From positions 519,001 to 583,000 of the forward strand of contig NZ_JAGGNA010000001.1 of the NCBI RefSeq assembly GCF_017875765.1: a DNA stretch of 64,000 bases, read 5' to 3'. The stretch comes from Flavobacterium sp. CG_23.5. GTDB taxonomy: Bacteria > Bacteroidota > Bacteroidia > Flavobacteriales > Flavobacteriaceae. Below the pieces are notes generated by a model. It did not search any database, was not told where the DNA came from, and worked only from the letters and a program-made list of their open reading frames with translations. Below, one piece after another: positions 1 to 9,088 of this stretch (position 1 is its first letter; each line of letters opens with the position of its first letter). The translations under genes and the position numbers were made by a program.

Positions 1-200
1 TGAAAATTTTTAAGTTCATTCCCAATAAGAGGTTTTTTTCCTTTTACACCAACAATTTTAATTTCAGAAATAATCCCGTTAACGATGTAAAATTCTGCTT
101 TACTTTCAAATTCCGCTTTTTTTGCATGCACATGAATTGGTTCATGTTCATTTGAATAAAAATAAAAAAGAATTCCTAAATATTCATACAATTTTGGCAT
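1..200 (-). CDS. DUF4160 family protein, 3' end cut by window edge
   Basis: The reverse strand opens with ATG at 198-200 and reads MPKLYEYLGILFYFYSNEHE followed by PIHVHAKK, the hallmark N-terminus of DUF4160 proteins with the conserved EHxPxHxH cluster. About 66 residues are visible and no stop is reached before the window edge. DUF4160 genes are often paired with a DUF2442 gene and sit near toxin-antitoxin loci; any partner would lie outside the window. The function is unknown. The family call is confident from the motif; a toxin-antitoxin role is only inference. Confidence 0.8.
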   Translation of the reverse strand, partial: MPKLYEYLGILFYFYSNEHEPIHVHAKKAEFESKAEFYIVNGIISEIKIVGVKGKKPLIGNELKNF

Positions 201-241
201 AAGTACCTATTTAATTCAAAATTACAAAATTTAACAACTTG

Positions 242-292
242 ATATACTAATAGTATATTTTTTAATAAAAAAGTTGACTCATAGTATATTTG
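242..292. promoter_or_regulatory. AGTATAT inverted and direct repeats upstream of DUF4160 gene
   Basis: A perfect 7-bp inverted repeat, ATATACT (242-248) and AGTATAT (252-258), is followed by a third AGTATAT at 283-289 that runs into a TATATTTG match (285-292) to the Bacteroidota -7 element on the plus strand. It lies about 40 bp upstream of the DUF4160 start. The pattern suits an operator, but no binding protein is visible, and such short AT-rich repeats can arise by chance. Confidence 0.3.
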
Positions 293-321
293 GTTTAAGG
301 AGTAATATTTAGGCGGTGATT

Positions 322-462
322 ATGGAAAATTGTTTCGAATATCTTGACGCGCCGTTTAAGCATGTAGCGAGTTTAGATAGTCCAATTCCTTTTGCAAAAG
401 CCTTGGAAGATCAATATTTGCCAAAAGGCAGATTTGAAAAGGCTTTGCAAGAAATGTTATAA
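322..462 (+). pseudogene. C-terminal remnant of a pyruvate/2-oxoacid dehydrogenase E1 beta subunit
   Basis: A 46-codon frame reads MENCFEYLDAPFKHVASLDS then PIPFAKALEDQYLPKG, matching the extreme C-terminus of E1 beta (transketolase C-terminal domain) of pyruvate or branched-chain 2-oxoacid dehydrogenase, a protein of about 325 residues. An in-frame TAG at 310-312 precedes it, and nothing upstream resembles the rest of the gene. It is therefore a decayed 3' fragment, left by deletion or rearrangement, or a misassembled end. A functional 46-residue peptide is very unlikely. The homology is recognised from memory of the family. Confidence 0.75.
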
Positions 463-486
463 CACTAACTATCGATATCAATTTAT

Positions 487-527
487 TTAGGTCGTTTTTA
501 GAATTTTACAACCTAAAAACGACCTAA
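487..527 (-). terminator. Stem-loop at the end of the 38-aa membrane peptide gene
   Basis: A perfect 15-bp inverted repeat (487-501 with 513-527, 11-nt loop). The TAG stop of the small reverse-strand gene lies inside the stem (513-515). The T-tract after the stem is weak, so termination efficiency is uncertain. The same hairpin also lies downstream of the E1 beta remnant. Confidence 0.5.
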
Positions 528-629
528 TATCCAGTAGATAATTATGAATAGTATAATTGTTCCAAAGCAACCACCACCTAGCTTTTTTGCCCCGTAACCT
601 GCAATTAATGTTTTGAAAAATCCATTCAT
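513..629 (-). CDS. Small membrane peptide (38 aa)
   Basis: The reverse-strand ATG (627-629) opens a 38-codon frame: a short amphipathic start with MNGFFKTLIAGYGAKKLGGG, one Cys, then a hydrophobic helix of about 14 residues (TIILFIIIYWIL) and a Gly-Arg-Phe tail. The Gly-rich linker before a single membrane helix is typical of small conserved flavobacterial membrane peptides, and I believe near-identical peptides occur in the genus, but I cannot check this. It is immediately followed by a stem-loop, which supports an expressed unit. The function is unknown. Confidence 0.55.
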   Translation of the reverse strand: MNGFFKTLIAGYGAKKLGGGCFGTIILFIIIYWILGRF

Positions 630-796
630 ATTTATTGATTTTAAATGTTTTTATAAAGGTAATAATAAAATAGTATTCTGATAGTTTTTATTTTAATTCC
701 AAAAATAAAATCAATGACAAAAAATAGATGCTTATTTTAATAACAGTCTTGGAATGTTACTATAAAAAAGATAGCTAGAGTTTATAATTTTTTTGT

Positions 797-2341
797 TTAT
801 CGATTACTCAATTTTGCTTTTTCTTTGATAATATCACTTATTTTTCGGTTTTGGATTTTGCTTTCTAACCATGAAATAATATCGAGATAAAGGAACGCCC
901 TTTTTTCGTAAGTGTTTTTTTCTAATTCGACAAAACGTGCCCTCATTTTTATAAACTCCTTTTTGATATCTCCGGGATAAATAGAGTTTAAGTTTTTCAA
1001 AAACTTGATGATCTCTTTTTGCACTTCATGCAAATCGTTCATTTTCAGCAAGAATTTATACGTGTTTTTCAGTTGATTTTCTAAATAATAATCGTTGCCC
1101 AATTCATAATGAGCAATTAAACTTAGTAATCGTGCAAAACACATTAAATCTTCCCGCATGGAAAGATTTTTGTTGTTTATGATTTTCTCTAAATAGAATA
1201 TCGATTCAACGTATTTTTCGTTACCAAAATAGATAGAAGCTATTTTGTAGTAAAACAACATTTCGTGATGTTCATCAAGATGCTCACTATGTAATTTTAA
1301 TTTATTTAAAATTTCTGGAATTAGATATTCACTTTCAGCAAAAGTACCTTCCAGAATATGATAATTCAGTTTATTATTATACAAATATAAGAACGATAAC
1401 GAAGCAATATTGTCATTTATTGGAAACCTCGGATCGTGAATTGTTTCTTCTAATAACAACAAATATTTTTTGAATTTTGATTTGTATTTAAGCATGAATA
1501 AAGACTCCAGTAAATAATGATTCCCTTTTAAAAAGAATACTGGATTTAGATAAATCATACTTGGATTATCATAAAAAAGAGTGACCCATTTATACGCATA
1601 TTTGTAACTTCCTAAAAAGTCCTGAACTAAAAAACTACGCCAAAGATTAGCATTGTAAAACCAATATTTCTCTCGAAAACCAAATTTTTTCTCATCTAAT
1701 TTGGCAATGTGTTTGTGGAAATAATCATCAATGTATTTGTACTCTTCGTCACTTTTTACATAACCTGTTTTCAGCATTATCCCATACAATTGCAAGGATA
1801 AATTGGATAATTTACTGGAAATTGTATTGCGATAGTTTAACTCTTTGGCTTGAACAACTAATTCATCGGCACGACCTTGAATACTTCGGGTGATGTATTG
1901 TGATTCAATAAGCTTTTCAAATTCTACAATTTCGTAAGCCATCAGTTTTTCGTCATTTTCTAAAGCTGAAATTTTTGTTTTATCCAAGATTTTTAAACTT
2001 TGCTTGTATAAACCTTTGTTGTATAAAATAGCGGCAAAATCAATTTGTTCCCGCAATTGATACCGAATATTTTGACTGGGAATATTCAACCGGATACTGA
2101 CTAATATTTGTTTATATAAATACGACTTAAGGTTGGATAATTGCACTTTTTTTATAATACCACTTTTCAAAATAAGTTTCTCATCATACACTTCCGACTT
2201 GTCTAAAATGTTGAATAATTCGATGAATTTTGTATTTGAACTGGTCTCCAGTCTACTTGCAAAAATCTTAAATTGTCTCTTTTCAGACTTTGAAAGGGAT
2301 TTTATTAATACAAATAAAAAATCTTTTTGATGGTTAGCCAT
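797..2341 (-). CDS. Conserved helical-repeat protein of Bacteroidota, function unknown (514 aa)
   Basis: I chose the ATG at 2339-2341 (MANHQKDFLFVLIKSLSKSE) over one ten codons upstream, because an N-terminus close to the SLSKSEKRQFKIF stretch is usual for this family. The protein is almost entirely helical, rich in Leu, Tyr and Lys, with TPR-like helix pairs through residues 120-470 and no signal peptide or membrane segment. No catalytic motif is visible, so a scaffold or protein-protein interaction role is the reasonable guess. It is divergent from leuA, with a shared upstream region of about 150 bp. Confidence 0.65.
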   Translation of the reverse strand: MANHQKDFLFVLIKSLSKSEKRQFKIFASRLETSSNTKFIELFNILDKSEVYDEKLILKSGIIKKVQLSNLKSYLYKQILVSIRLNIPSQNIRYQLREQIDFAAILYNKGLYKQSLKILDKTKISALENDEKLMAYEIVEFEKLIESQYITRSIQGRADELVVQAKELNYRNTISSKLSNLSLQLYGIMLKTGYVKSDEEYKYIDDYFHKHIAKLDEKKFGFREKYWFYNANLWRSFLVQDFLGSYKYAYKWVTLFYDNPSMIYLNPVFFLKGNHYLLESLFMLKYKSKFKKYLLLLEETIHDPRFPINDNIASLSFLYLYNNKLNYHILEGTFAESEYLIPEILNKLKLHSEHLDEHHEMLFYYKIASIYFGNEKYVESIFYLEKIINNKNLSMREDLMCFARLLSLIAHYELGNDYYLENQLKNTYKFLLKMNDLHEVQKEIIKFLKNLNSIYPGDIKKEFIKMRARFVELEKNTYEKRAFLYLDIISWLESKIQNRKISDIIKEKAKLSNR

Positions 2342-2391
2342 TGTAAAATAAAGAAGTGTAACACACTGCAAATAAAGAGATTATGCTCTTA

Positions 2392-2418
2392 TTGATTGCT
2401 TTATAAGCAGTATATTTG
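2392..2418 (+). promoter_or_regulatory. Probable Bacteroidota promoter of the leu-ilv operon
   Basis: TATATTTG at 2411-2418 is a perfect match to the TAnnTTTG -7 element. A TTG at 2392-2394, 16 nt upstream, fits the -33 element. Transcription would start near 2425, about 65 nt before leuA. Confidence 0.55.
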
Positions 2419-2490
2419 GTTAAAATGAATTTTATATTTAAAGTGTTGAAATCTATTTTTGTTATGAAGATGTGAAATTACATTAAATAA

Positions 2491-3672
2491 ATGAAAATGA
2501 ATAGAGAGAAAGTCCAAATTTTTGATACCACTTTACGTGACGGGGAACAAGTCCCAGGATGTAAATTGGATACCAATCAAAAGCTTGTTATAGCAAATAG
2601 ATTAGACGAGATGGGCGTTGACATTATCGAAGCTGGATTTCCTGTTTCTAGTCCTGGAGACTTTTTGTCTGTTACAGAAATAAGCAAGATTGTAAAAAAT
2701 GCCACAGTTTGTGGTTTGACTAGAGCAGTGAAAAATGATATTGATGTTGCTGCAGCCGCTTTAAAATATGCCAAAAGACCCCGTATTCATACTGGTATTG
2801 GGACTTCAAATTCTCATATTATACACAAATTAAACACAACTAGAGAAGACGTTATTGCCAGAGCAAAATTTGCTGTATCACATGCTAAATCTTATGTAGA
2901 AGATGTAGAATTTTATGCAGAAGATGCAGGTAGAACCGATAATGATTTCTTGGCAAAAGTATGCGAAGAAGCAATAAAATCAGGTGCTACGGTACTAAAT
3001 ATTCCTGATACGACTGGCTATTGCTTGCCTGAAGAATACGGAGCAAAAATAAAATATCTAAGAGAAAACGTAAAGGGAATAGAAAATGTAATTCTTTCTT
3101 GTCATTGTCATAATGATTTAGGGATGGCTACTGCCAATTCCATTTCAGGTGCAGTAAACGGAGCCAGACAAATAGAATGTACGATTAATGGTATAGGGGA
3201 AAGAGCTGGAAATACAGCACTTGAGGAGGTAGTGATGATTTTCAAACAACATCCTTACTTAAATTTATATACTGATATTGATTCGAAACAATTGAACGAA
3301 ATGAGTCGATTGGTTTCCGAAAGTATGGGAATGATAGTGCAACCTAATAAAGCGATTGTAGGGGCTAATGCTTTTGCACACAGCTCAGGAATTCATCAGG
3401 ATGGTGTTATAAAAAACAGATCCACTTATGAAATTATGGACCCTTTGGACGTTGGTGTCAATGAGTCGTCAATAGTCCTTACAGCCAGAAGCGGTAGAGC
3501 GGCATTGGCTTACAGAGCAAAAAAGGTGGGTTATGAACTTACAAAAGTGCAATTGGATATTGTCTATGGAGAGTTTTTAAGATTCGCAGATATCAAAAAA
3601 GAAGTATTGGATGATGATATTCATCAAATTATTGAAGTCTGTAAAATACAAAGTGAATTAATTAGAAGTTAA
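2491..3672 (+). CDS. leuA: 2-isopropylmalate synthase, short form
   Basis: This enzyme condenses acetyl-CoA with 2-oxoisovalerate, the first committed step to leucine. The DRE-TIM barrel signature DTTLRDGEQ is at residues 12-20, the metal-binding CHCHNDLG at 204-211 and [14 protein letters not shown] at 233-246. At 393 aa it lacks the roughly 110-residue LeuA dimer domain that binds leucine in full-length enzymes (about 510 aa), so classical feedback inhibition is not expected. The start could be codon 1 or codon 3 (both ATG). It leads the leuA-leuB-ilvDBNC operon. Homocitrate or citramalate synthase activity is possible from motifs alone, but the neighbours favour LeuA. Confidence 0.88.
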   Translation: MKMNREKVQIFDTTLRDGEQVPGCKLDTNQKLVIANRLDEMGVDIIEAGFPVSSPGDFLSVTEISKIVKNATVCGLTRAVKNDIDVAAAALKYAKRPRIHTGIGTSNSHIIHKLNTTREDVIARAKFAVSHAKSYVEDVEFYAEDAGRTDNDFLAKVCEEAIKSGATVLNIPDTTGYCLPEEYGAKIKYLRENVKGIENVILSCHCHNDLGMATANSISGAVNGARQIECTINGIGERAGNTALEEVVMIFKQHPYLNLYTDIDSKQLNEMSRLVSESMGMIVQPNKAIVGANAFAHSSGIHQDGVIKNRSTYEIMDPLDVGVNESSIVLTARSGRAALAYRAKKVGYELTKVQLDIVYGEFLRFADIKKEVLDDDIHQIIEVCKIQSELIRS

Positions 3673-3726
3673 TACTGGTTTCAGAATTTAAAAAAAATGT
3701 AGCATCCAATTAAAAAAATATAGCCC

Positions 3727-4842
3727 ATGAACTTAAAAATAGCAGTACTAGCAGGCGATGGAATAGGACCAGAAGTAATCTTACAGGCAAAGAAAGCATT
3801 ATATGCAATTGGTTTAGTTTATGACCATGAGTTTGTTTTTGAAGATGCCTTTGTTGGAGCTATTGCATTTGAAAAAACTGGGAATCCACTTCCAGAACAA
3901 ACCCTGAATCTTTGTCGCAACACCGATGCCGTTTTATTTGGTGCCATTGGTGCTTTAAAATACGATACTAATCCGGAGTCAAAGTTACGTCCAGAGCAGG
4001 GTTTATTAAAATTAAGAAAAGAGTTGGGTCTTTATGCCAATATTAGACCTATAAAACCATATTCAGCATTATTGAATTCTTCTCCATTGAAAAAAGAAAT
4101 AATCGAAGGTGTTGATTTTATTATTTTTAGAGAGCTAACTGGTGGTGTATATTTTGGTGAAAAAAAATTGAACGAGACCGAAACTGTAGCCTCTGATTTA
4201 TGCGAATATTCAGAGGAAGAAATTACCAGAATTACTCATTTAGCATTTAAAAGCGCTCAAAACAGACGAAAAAAAGTAACTATGGTCGATAAAGCCAATG
4301 TGCTTGAAACTTCTAGATTATGGCGAAAAGTAGTCAAAAAAGTAAGTGAAGGGTATCCAGATGTAGCTTTAGATTTTCTTTTTGTTGATAATGCCGCGAT
4401 GCAAATTATTCTTAATCCAAGACAATTTGATGTGATTTTAACCGAGAATTTATTTGGGGATATCTTATCTGATGAAGCGAGTGTAATTACAGGATCTATA
4501 GGATTATTAGCTTCTGCATCTTTCGGGAAAACAAACGCACTTTTCGAACCTATTCATGGTTCTTACCCGCAAGCTGCTGGAAAAAATACAGCTAATCCTA
4601 TTGCTTCCATATTATCAGCGGCACTATTATTAGAACATTTTGGACTTCATAAAGAAGCTAAAAAAGTACATGAAGCGGTAGAAATCGCTATCGAATATAG
4701 TGCAGTAACAGTTGATTTAAACTCGGATTCAAAATTTGGAACCAATGAAGTTGGAGATTTTATTTCAAATTTTATTTTAAATAAAGATGACTTATACTTT
4801 AAAATTGATAATATCAAAATAGGACAATCAACAATTGTTTAA
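3727..4842 (+). CDS. leuB: 3-isopropylmalate dehydrogenase
   Basis: This is the NAD-dependent oxidative decarboxylase of the leucine pathway. AGDGIGPEV is at residues 9-17, the substrate-loop sequence KLRPEQGLLKLRKELGLYAN is in the first third, and the metal-binding stretch TENLFGDILSDEAS is near residue 240. The length (371 aa) is typical. The gap to leuA is 54 bp and to ilvD 53 bp, consistent with one transcript. The last 20 residues form a short species-specific tail. The isomerase genes leuC and leuD, which commonly sit beside leuB, are missing from this locus. Confidence 0.93.
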   Translation: MNLKIAVLAGDGIGPEVILQAKKALYAIGLVYDHEFVFEDAFVGAIAFEKTGNPLPEQTLNLCRNTDAVLFGAIGALKYDTNPESKLRPEQGLLKLRKELGLYANIRPIKPYSALLNSSPLKKEIIEGVDFIIFRELTGGVYFGEKKLNETETVASDLCEYSEEEITRITHLAFKSAQNRRKKVTMVDKANVLETSRLWRKVVKKVSEGYPDVALDFLFVDNAAMQIILNPRQFDVILTENLFGDILSDEASVITGSIGLLASASFGKTNALFEPIHGSYPQAAGKNTANPIASILSAALLLEHFGLHKEAKKVHEAVEIAIEYSAVTVDLNSDSKFGTNEVGDFISNFILNKDDLYFKIDNIKIGQSTIV

Positions 4843-4895
4843 GAGAAACGTAATTTCTCAGTTCTAACAAAAATACATACACAAATTAACAAATA

Positions 4896-6569
4896 ATGGA
4901 ATTAAATAAATATAGCAAGACCATAACTCAAGACGAAACGCAGCCTGCAGCACAAGCGATGCTATACGGAATTGGTTTAACTGAAGACGATTTGAAGAAA
5001 GCACAAGTTGGAATTGTAAGTATGGGTTATGATGGAAATACTTGTAATATGCATTTAAATGATTTAGCCAAAGAGGTCAAAAAAGGAGTTTGGGATGCCG
5101 ATTTAGTCGGGCTGATTTTTAATACAATAGGGGTTAGTGACGGTATTTCGAATGGAACGGATGGAATGCGTTATTCTTTGGTTTCGCGTGACGTAATTGC
5201 CGATTCAATCGAAACGGTAATGGGAGCGCAATGGTATGATGGATTAATTGCAATTCCTGGTTGTGATAAAAATATGCCTGGATCTGTAATTGCAATGGGA
5301 AGATTAAATCGCCCTTCAATAATGGTTTACGGAGGTTCAATTCACTCAGGGCGTTGGAAAAATGAAAAATTGAATATTGTTTCGGCTTTTGAAGCTTTAG
5401 GAAAAAAATTCAGTAATACGATTACTCCTGAAGATTTTAAAGGTGTTATAAAAAATGCTTGTCCCGGTGCAGGTGCTTGTGGTGGAATGTACACTGCAAA
5501 TACGATGTCATCAGCAATTGAAGCTTTAGGAATGAGCTTGCCTTACAGTTCTTCTAATCCTGCTTTGAGTGACGAAAAAAAACAAGAATGTATTGATGCC
5601 GGAAAAGCCATCAGAATATTATTGGAAAAAGATATAAAACCAAAAGATATTATGACTCGTAAAGCATTTGAAAATGCGATTACTATAGTTGCTGTTCTTG
5701 GAGGTTCTACAAATGCAGTAATGCATTTAATTGCGATGGCGCATTCAGTTGATATCGAAATTACTTTAGATGATTTTCAAGCTATTAGTGATAAAACACC
5801 TTTGCTTGCGGATTTGAAACCAAGTGGTAAATATTTAATGGAAGACTTACATGAAGTTGGTGGTGTTCCAGCTGTCATGAAATATTTATTAAAAGTGGGA
5901 TTGCTTCATGGAGATTGTTTGACTGTTACAGGAAAAACAATAGCAGAAAACTTATCCGCGTTTCCTGATTTAAATGATGGACAAGACGTAATTCATGAAA
6001 TCCAAAAAGCCTTGAAAGCCACTGGAAACATACAAATATTGTACGGAAATCTTGCTGAAGAAGGTTGCGTTGCAAAAATGAGCGGTAACGAAGGAGATTT
6101 TTTTGAAGGTGAAGCGATAGTTTTCGAAAATGAATTTGATGTCATCACAGGGGTCAGAAACGGAAACGTAAAACCCGGAAATGTCGTCGTCATAAGGTAT
6201 TGTGGCCCTAAAGGAGGACCAGGAATGCCAGAAATGCTTAAACCAACTTCTGCAATTATGGGTGCTGGACTAGGAAAATCAGTGGCTCTTATTACAGATG
6301 GAAGATTTTCTGGTGGTTCGCACGGTTTTGTAGTGGGACATATTACTCCTGAAGCCTTTGACGGTGGTGGAATTGCACTGGTCAAGAATGGAGATATTAT
6401 TACAATTGATGCTGTAAACAATACCATTAACCTGAAAATATCGGATGAAGAATTCGCAACCAGAAAGTCAGAATGGATTCAACCAGCATTAAAAGTGAAT
6501 AAAGGAGTATTGTTAAAGTATATAAGATCAGTTTCAAGCGCCTCAACAGGTTGCGTAACTGATAAATAA
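4896..6569 (+). CDS. ilvD: Dihydroxy-acid dehydratase
   Basis: This Fe-S and Mg dehydratase makes the 2-oxo acids of valine and isoleucine. Candidate cluster ligands are all present: Cys50 in GNTCNMHL, Cys123 in PGCDKNMPG and Cys195 in [13 protein letters not shown]. The C-terminal domain carries [13 protein letters not shown] and [15 protein letters not shown]. At 557 aa it is full length. It lies third in the leu-ilv operon and supplies 2-oxoisovalerate for LeuA. Confidence 0.95.
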   Translation: MELNKYSKTITQDETQPAAQAMLYGIGLTEDDLKKAQVGIVSMGYDGNTCNMHLNDLAKEVKKGVWDADLVGLIFNTIGVSDGISNGTDGMRYSLVSRDVIADSIETVMGAQWYDGLIAIPGCDKNMPGSVIAMGRLNRPSIMVYGGSIHSGRWKNEKLNIVSAFEALGKKFSNTITPEDFKGVIKNACPGAGACGGMYTANTMSSAIEALGMSLPYSSSNPALSDEKKQECIDAGKAIRILLEKDIKPKDIMTRKAFENAITIVAVLGGSTNAVMHLIAMAHSVDIEITLDDFQAISDKTPLLADLKPSGKYLMEDLHEVGGVPAVMKYLLKVGLLHGDCLTVTGKTIAENLSAFPDLNDGQDVIHEIQKALKATGNIQILYGNLAEEGCVAKMSGNEGDFFEGEAIVFENEFDVITGVRNGNVKPGNVVVIRYCGPKGGPGMPEMLKPTSAIMGAGLGKSVALITDGRFSGGSHGFVVGHITPEAFDGGGIALVKNGDIITIDAVNNTINLKISDEEFATRKSEWIQPALKVNKGVLLKYIRSVSSASTGCVTDK

Positions 6570-6659
6570 TTTATCAAAAAAAAAATTTGAAAAATTCATA
6601 GCATTTTTAAAATGAGATTTATAATTGCTATTTCAAATTAAAAAATAATAAACGTACCC

Positions 6660-8357
6660 ATGGGAACAAATAAAATATCAGGCGCAGAGGCCGTTATTCG
6701 ATGCTTATTAGAAGAAGGAGTAGACCTGGTTTATGGTTATCCAGGCGGAGCAATCATGCCGGTCTATGACGAATTATATAAATTTAAAGATCAATTGCAT
6801 CACGTTTTAGTCCGTCACGAGCAAGGGGCAACGCATGCGGCTCAAGGGTTTGCAAGAGCAACAGGAAAAGTGGGTGTCGCGATAGCTACTTCAGGTCCTG
6901 GAGCAACAAATTTAGTTACTGGAATTGCCGATGCTCAAATTGATTCTACTCCAATGGTTTGTATTACAGGTCAGGTTGGTAAGCATTTATTGGGTTCAGA
7001 TGCTTTTCAGGAAACAGATATTATTGGAATTTCGACTCCGGTAACCAAATGGAATTATCAAATTACCGAAGCGCATGAAATCCCTGAGATCATGGCTAAA
7101 GCTTTTTATATTGCGAGATCGGGGCGTCCGGGTCCGGTATTAATTGATATTACAAAAAATGCTCAGTTTGACGAAATCGAATTCAGCTATAAAAAATGTA
7201 CCAGCATTAGAAGTTACAATCCAAAACCGACTTTAAATCTTGAAAAAGTTAAGGAAGCAGCGGAATTAATCAATAATGCCAAAAAACCATATATTATTTT
7301 TGGTCAGGGAATTATCCTTGGCGAAGCCGAAGAACAATTAAAATCGTTGGTTGAAAAGTCAGGAATTCCAGCGGCCTGGACAATTTTAGGACTTTCTGCG
7401 CTACCTACAGATCATCCATTAAACGTAGGAATGTTAGGTATGCATGGCAATTATGGTCCAAATGTATTGACCAATGAATGCGATGTTTTGATTGCACTCG
7501 GAATGCGTTTCGATGATCGTGTTACAGGAAATTTGGCTACTTATGCCAAACAAGCCAAAGTGATTCACTTTGAAATTGATCCATCTGAAATAGACAAAAA
7601 TGTAAAGACTACCGTTGCAGTTTTGGCCGATGTAAAAGAATCACTGACTGCTTTACTTCCTCTTATCGAAAGTAAAACTCATGAATCTTGGCACAACGAA
7701 TTCAAAGAATTATATAAAATTGAATTGGAATCTGTTATCAATGAGGAATTAAAACCTACCAATAACAAAGGAATTTCGATGGGAGAAACTATTGAAATGA
7801 TTAACAAACATTCTAAAGGTGACGCGATAATGGTTTCGGATGTGGGACAACATCAAATGTTTGCTTGTAGGTATGCTAAATTCAATTCGACAAAAAGTAA
7901 TGTGACTTCAGGAGGTTTAGGAACCATGGGATTTGCTTTGCCTGCTGCAATTGGTGCCAAAATGGGAATGCCAGAACGTGAAGTGGTTGCTATTATTGGT
8001 GACGGTGGTTTTCAAATGACAATTCAGGAATTGGGAACTATTTTTCAAACCAAAATTCCTTTGAAAATTGTAGTACTCAACAACGAGTTTTTAGGAATGG
8101 TGCGTCAATGGCAACAATTGTTTTTTGACAAAAGATATGCTTCTACTGAAATGATAAATCCAAACTTTACCGCTATTGCCGAGGGGTATTACATTAAAGC
8201 AAAAAAAGTTACTAAACGAGAAGATTTAGATGCAGCTGTTGCCGAAATGATGGCTTCAAAAGAATCCTATTTCCTTGAAGTTATGGTAGAAAAAGAGAAC
8301 AACGTATTCCCGATGATTCCAACAGGAGCATCGGTTTCAGACATTCGTTTGTCTTAA
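6660..8357 (+). CDS. ilvB: Acetolactate synthase, large catalytic subunit
   Basis: This ThDP- and FAD-dependent synthase condenses pyruvate with pyruvate or 2-oxobutyrate. The N-terminal ThDP domain has YGYPGGAIMPVYD and the activating Glu54 in RHEQGATHA; the C-terminal ThDP-Mg motif begins with GDGGFQM at about residues 447-453, followed by LNNEFLGMVRQWQ, typical of AHAS. The length is 565 aa. The start is preceded by a 90-bp gap without a clear hairpin. It pairs with the regulatory subunit encoded 108 bp downstream. Confidence 0.95.
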   Translation: MGTNKISGAEAVIRCLLEEGVDLVYGYPGGAIMPVYDELYKFKDQLHHVLVRHEQGATHAAQGFARATGKVGVAIATSGPGATNLVTGIADAQIDSTPMVCITGQVGKHLLGSDAFQETDIIGISTPVTKWNYQITEAHEIPEIMAKAFYIARSGRPGPVLIDITKNAQFDEIEFSYKKCTSIRSYNPKPTLNLEKVKEAAELINNAKKPYIIFGQGIILGEAEEQLKSLVEKSGIPAAWTILGLSALPTDHPLNVGMLGMHGNYGPNVLTNECDVLIALGMRFDDRVTGNLATYAKQAKVIHFEIDPSEIDKNVKTTVAVLADVKESLTALLPLIESKTHESWHNEFKELYKIELESVINEELKPTNNKGISMGETIEMINKHSKGDAIMVSDVGQHQMFACRYAKFNSTKSNVTSGGLGTMGFALPAAIGAKMGMPEREVVAIIGDGGFQMTIQELGTIFQTKIPLKIVVLNNEFLGMVRQWQQLFFDKRYASTEMINPNFTAIAEGYYIKAKKVTKREDLDAAVAEMMASKESYFLEVMVEKENNVFPMIPTGASVSDIRLS

Positions 8358-8358
8358 A

Positions 8359-8464
8359 TAGTTTAAAGTTTAAGGTTTAAAAGTTGTTGGTATGAAAACA
8401 CTGGCAGTAAAACAAGAAAGTTGCTCAACTTTAAACTTTAAACAAAAAAACTTTAAACAAAAAA
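8359..8464 (+). repeat. TTTAAA-type dispersed intergenic repeat between ilvB and ilvN
   Basis: The spacer contains tandem AGTTTAAAGTTTAAGG-like units on the left and CAACTTTAAACTTTAAAC plus two ACTTTAAACAAAAAAA units on the right, so the two halves can pair into a long imperfect stem. This low-complexity type occurs between genes in flavobacterial genomes (from memory). The right end almost abuts the ilvN start. Confidence 0.55.
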
Positions 8465-8465
8465 A

Positions 8466-8990
8466 ATGGAAAATAAAACATTCACCATTTCTGTTTATTC
8501 AGAAAACAACGTTGGCTTATTAAACAGAATATCTGGCATATTCCTGAAACGTCATATCAATATTTTGAGTCTAAATGTATCCGAATCAGAGATTGAAAAT
8601 GTCTCCAGATTTATAATAGTGGTTGATACCACCGAAAAATGGGTGCAAAATATTGTAGGCCAAATCGAAAAACAAATCGAAGTCATTAAAGCGTTTTATC
8701 ACGTTGATGAAGAAACCATTTTTTTAGAAAATGCGCTTTTCAAAATACATTCCAGCTTATTATTCGATGAAAGACAAATTCAAAATATTATAAAAGAAAG
8801 TCACTCTGAAATAGTTACGGTTTCAAGAGACTTTTTCGTGATTTCAAAGTCCGGAAAACGTACCGAAATCGAAGAATTATATGAAAAATTAAAACCTTTC
8901 GGAATCATGCAGTTTGTACGTTCCGGAAGAATATCAGTTTCTAAAGAAAAAATGGAAATATCAACTTTATTAGAAGAACTAAAACAGTAA
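8466..8990 (+). CDS. ilvN: Acetolactate synthase, small regulatory subunit
   Basis: An N-terminal ACT domain opens with FTISVYSENNVGLLNRISGI (residues 6-25) and carries LKRHINILSLNVS. It binds valine and activates and regulates the IlvB subunit. A second ACT-like domain fills residues 80-160. The length (174 aa) is typical of IlvN/IlvH. The gene lies directly after ilvB, separated only by the TTTAAA repeat. Confidence 0.93.
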   Translation: MENKTFTISVYSENNVGLLNRISGIFLKRHINILSLNVSESEIENVSRFIIVVDTTEKWVQNIVGQIEKQIEVIKAFYHVDEETIFLENALFKIHSSLLFDERQIQNIIKESHSEIVTVSRDFFVISKSGKRTEIEELYEKLKPFGIMQFVRSGRISVSKEKMEISTLLEELKQ

Positions 8991-9015
8991 TCAGTGTTCA
9001 GTCACTTTAGTTTGT

Positions 9016-9036
9016 CATTCCGACGAAGGAGGAATG
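9016..9036. repeat. Short dispersed palindrome between ilvN and ilvC
   Basis: CATTCC (9016-9021) pairs with GGAATG (9031-9036) around GACGAAGGA. It is preceded by a CAGTGTTCAGTCACT unit (8992-9006) that resembles the repeat at 42058-42120. Similar CATTCCGA-GGAATG elements are common between genes in flavobacteria (from memory). Confidence 0.5.
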
Positions 9037-9088
9037 GCAATTTGATTAGCATTAAGTATAAAATTTTACAATCATTAAAAAATAAACA

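Noticed and set aside
5993..6427. 144-codon reverse-strand frame inside ilvD
   Set aside because: It is Pro/Ser-rich and wholly antisense to a certain, intact ilvD; a shadow frame.
8359..8464. Attenuator between ilvB and ilvN
   Set aside because: The complementary TTTAAA units have no leader peptide or proper T-tract and match the dispersed spacer repeat type.
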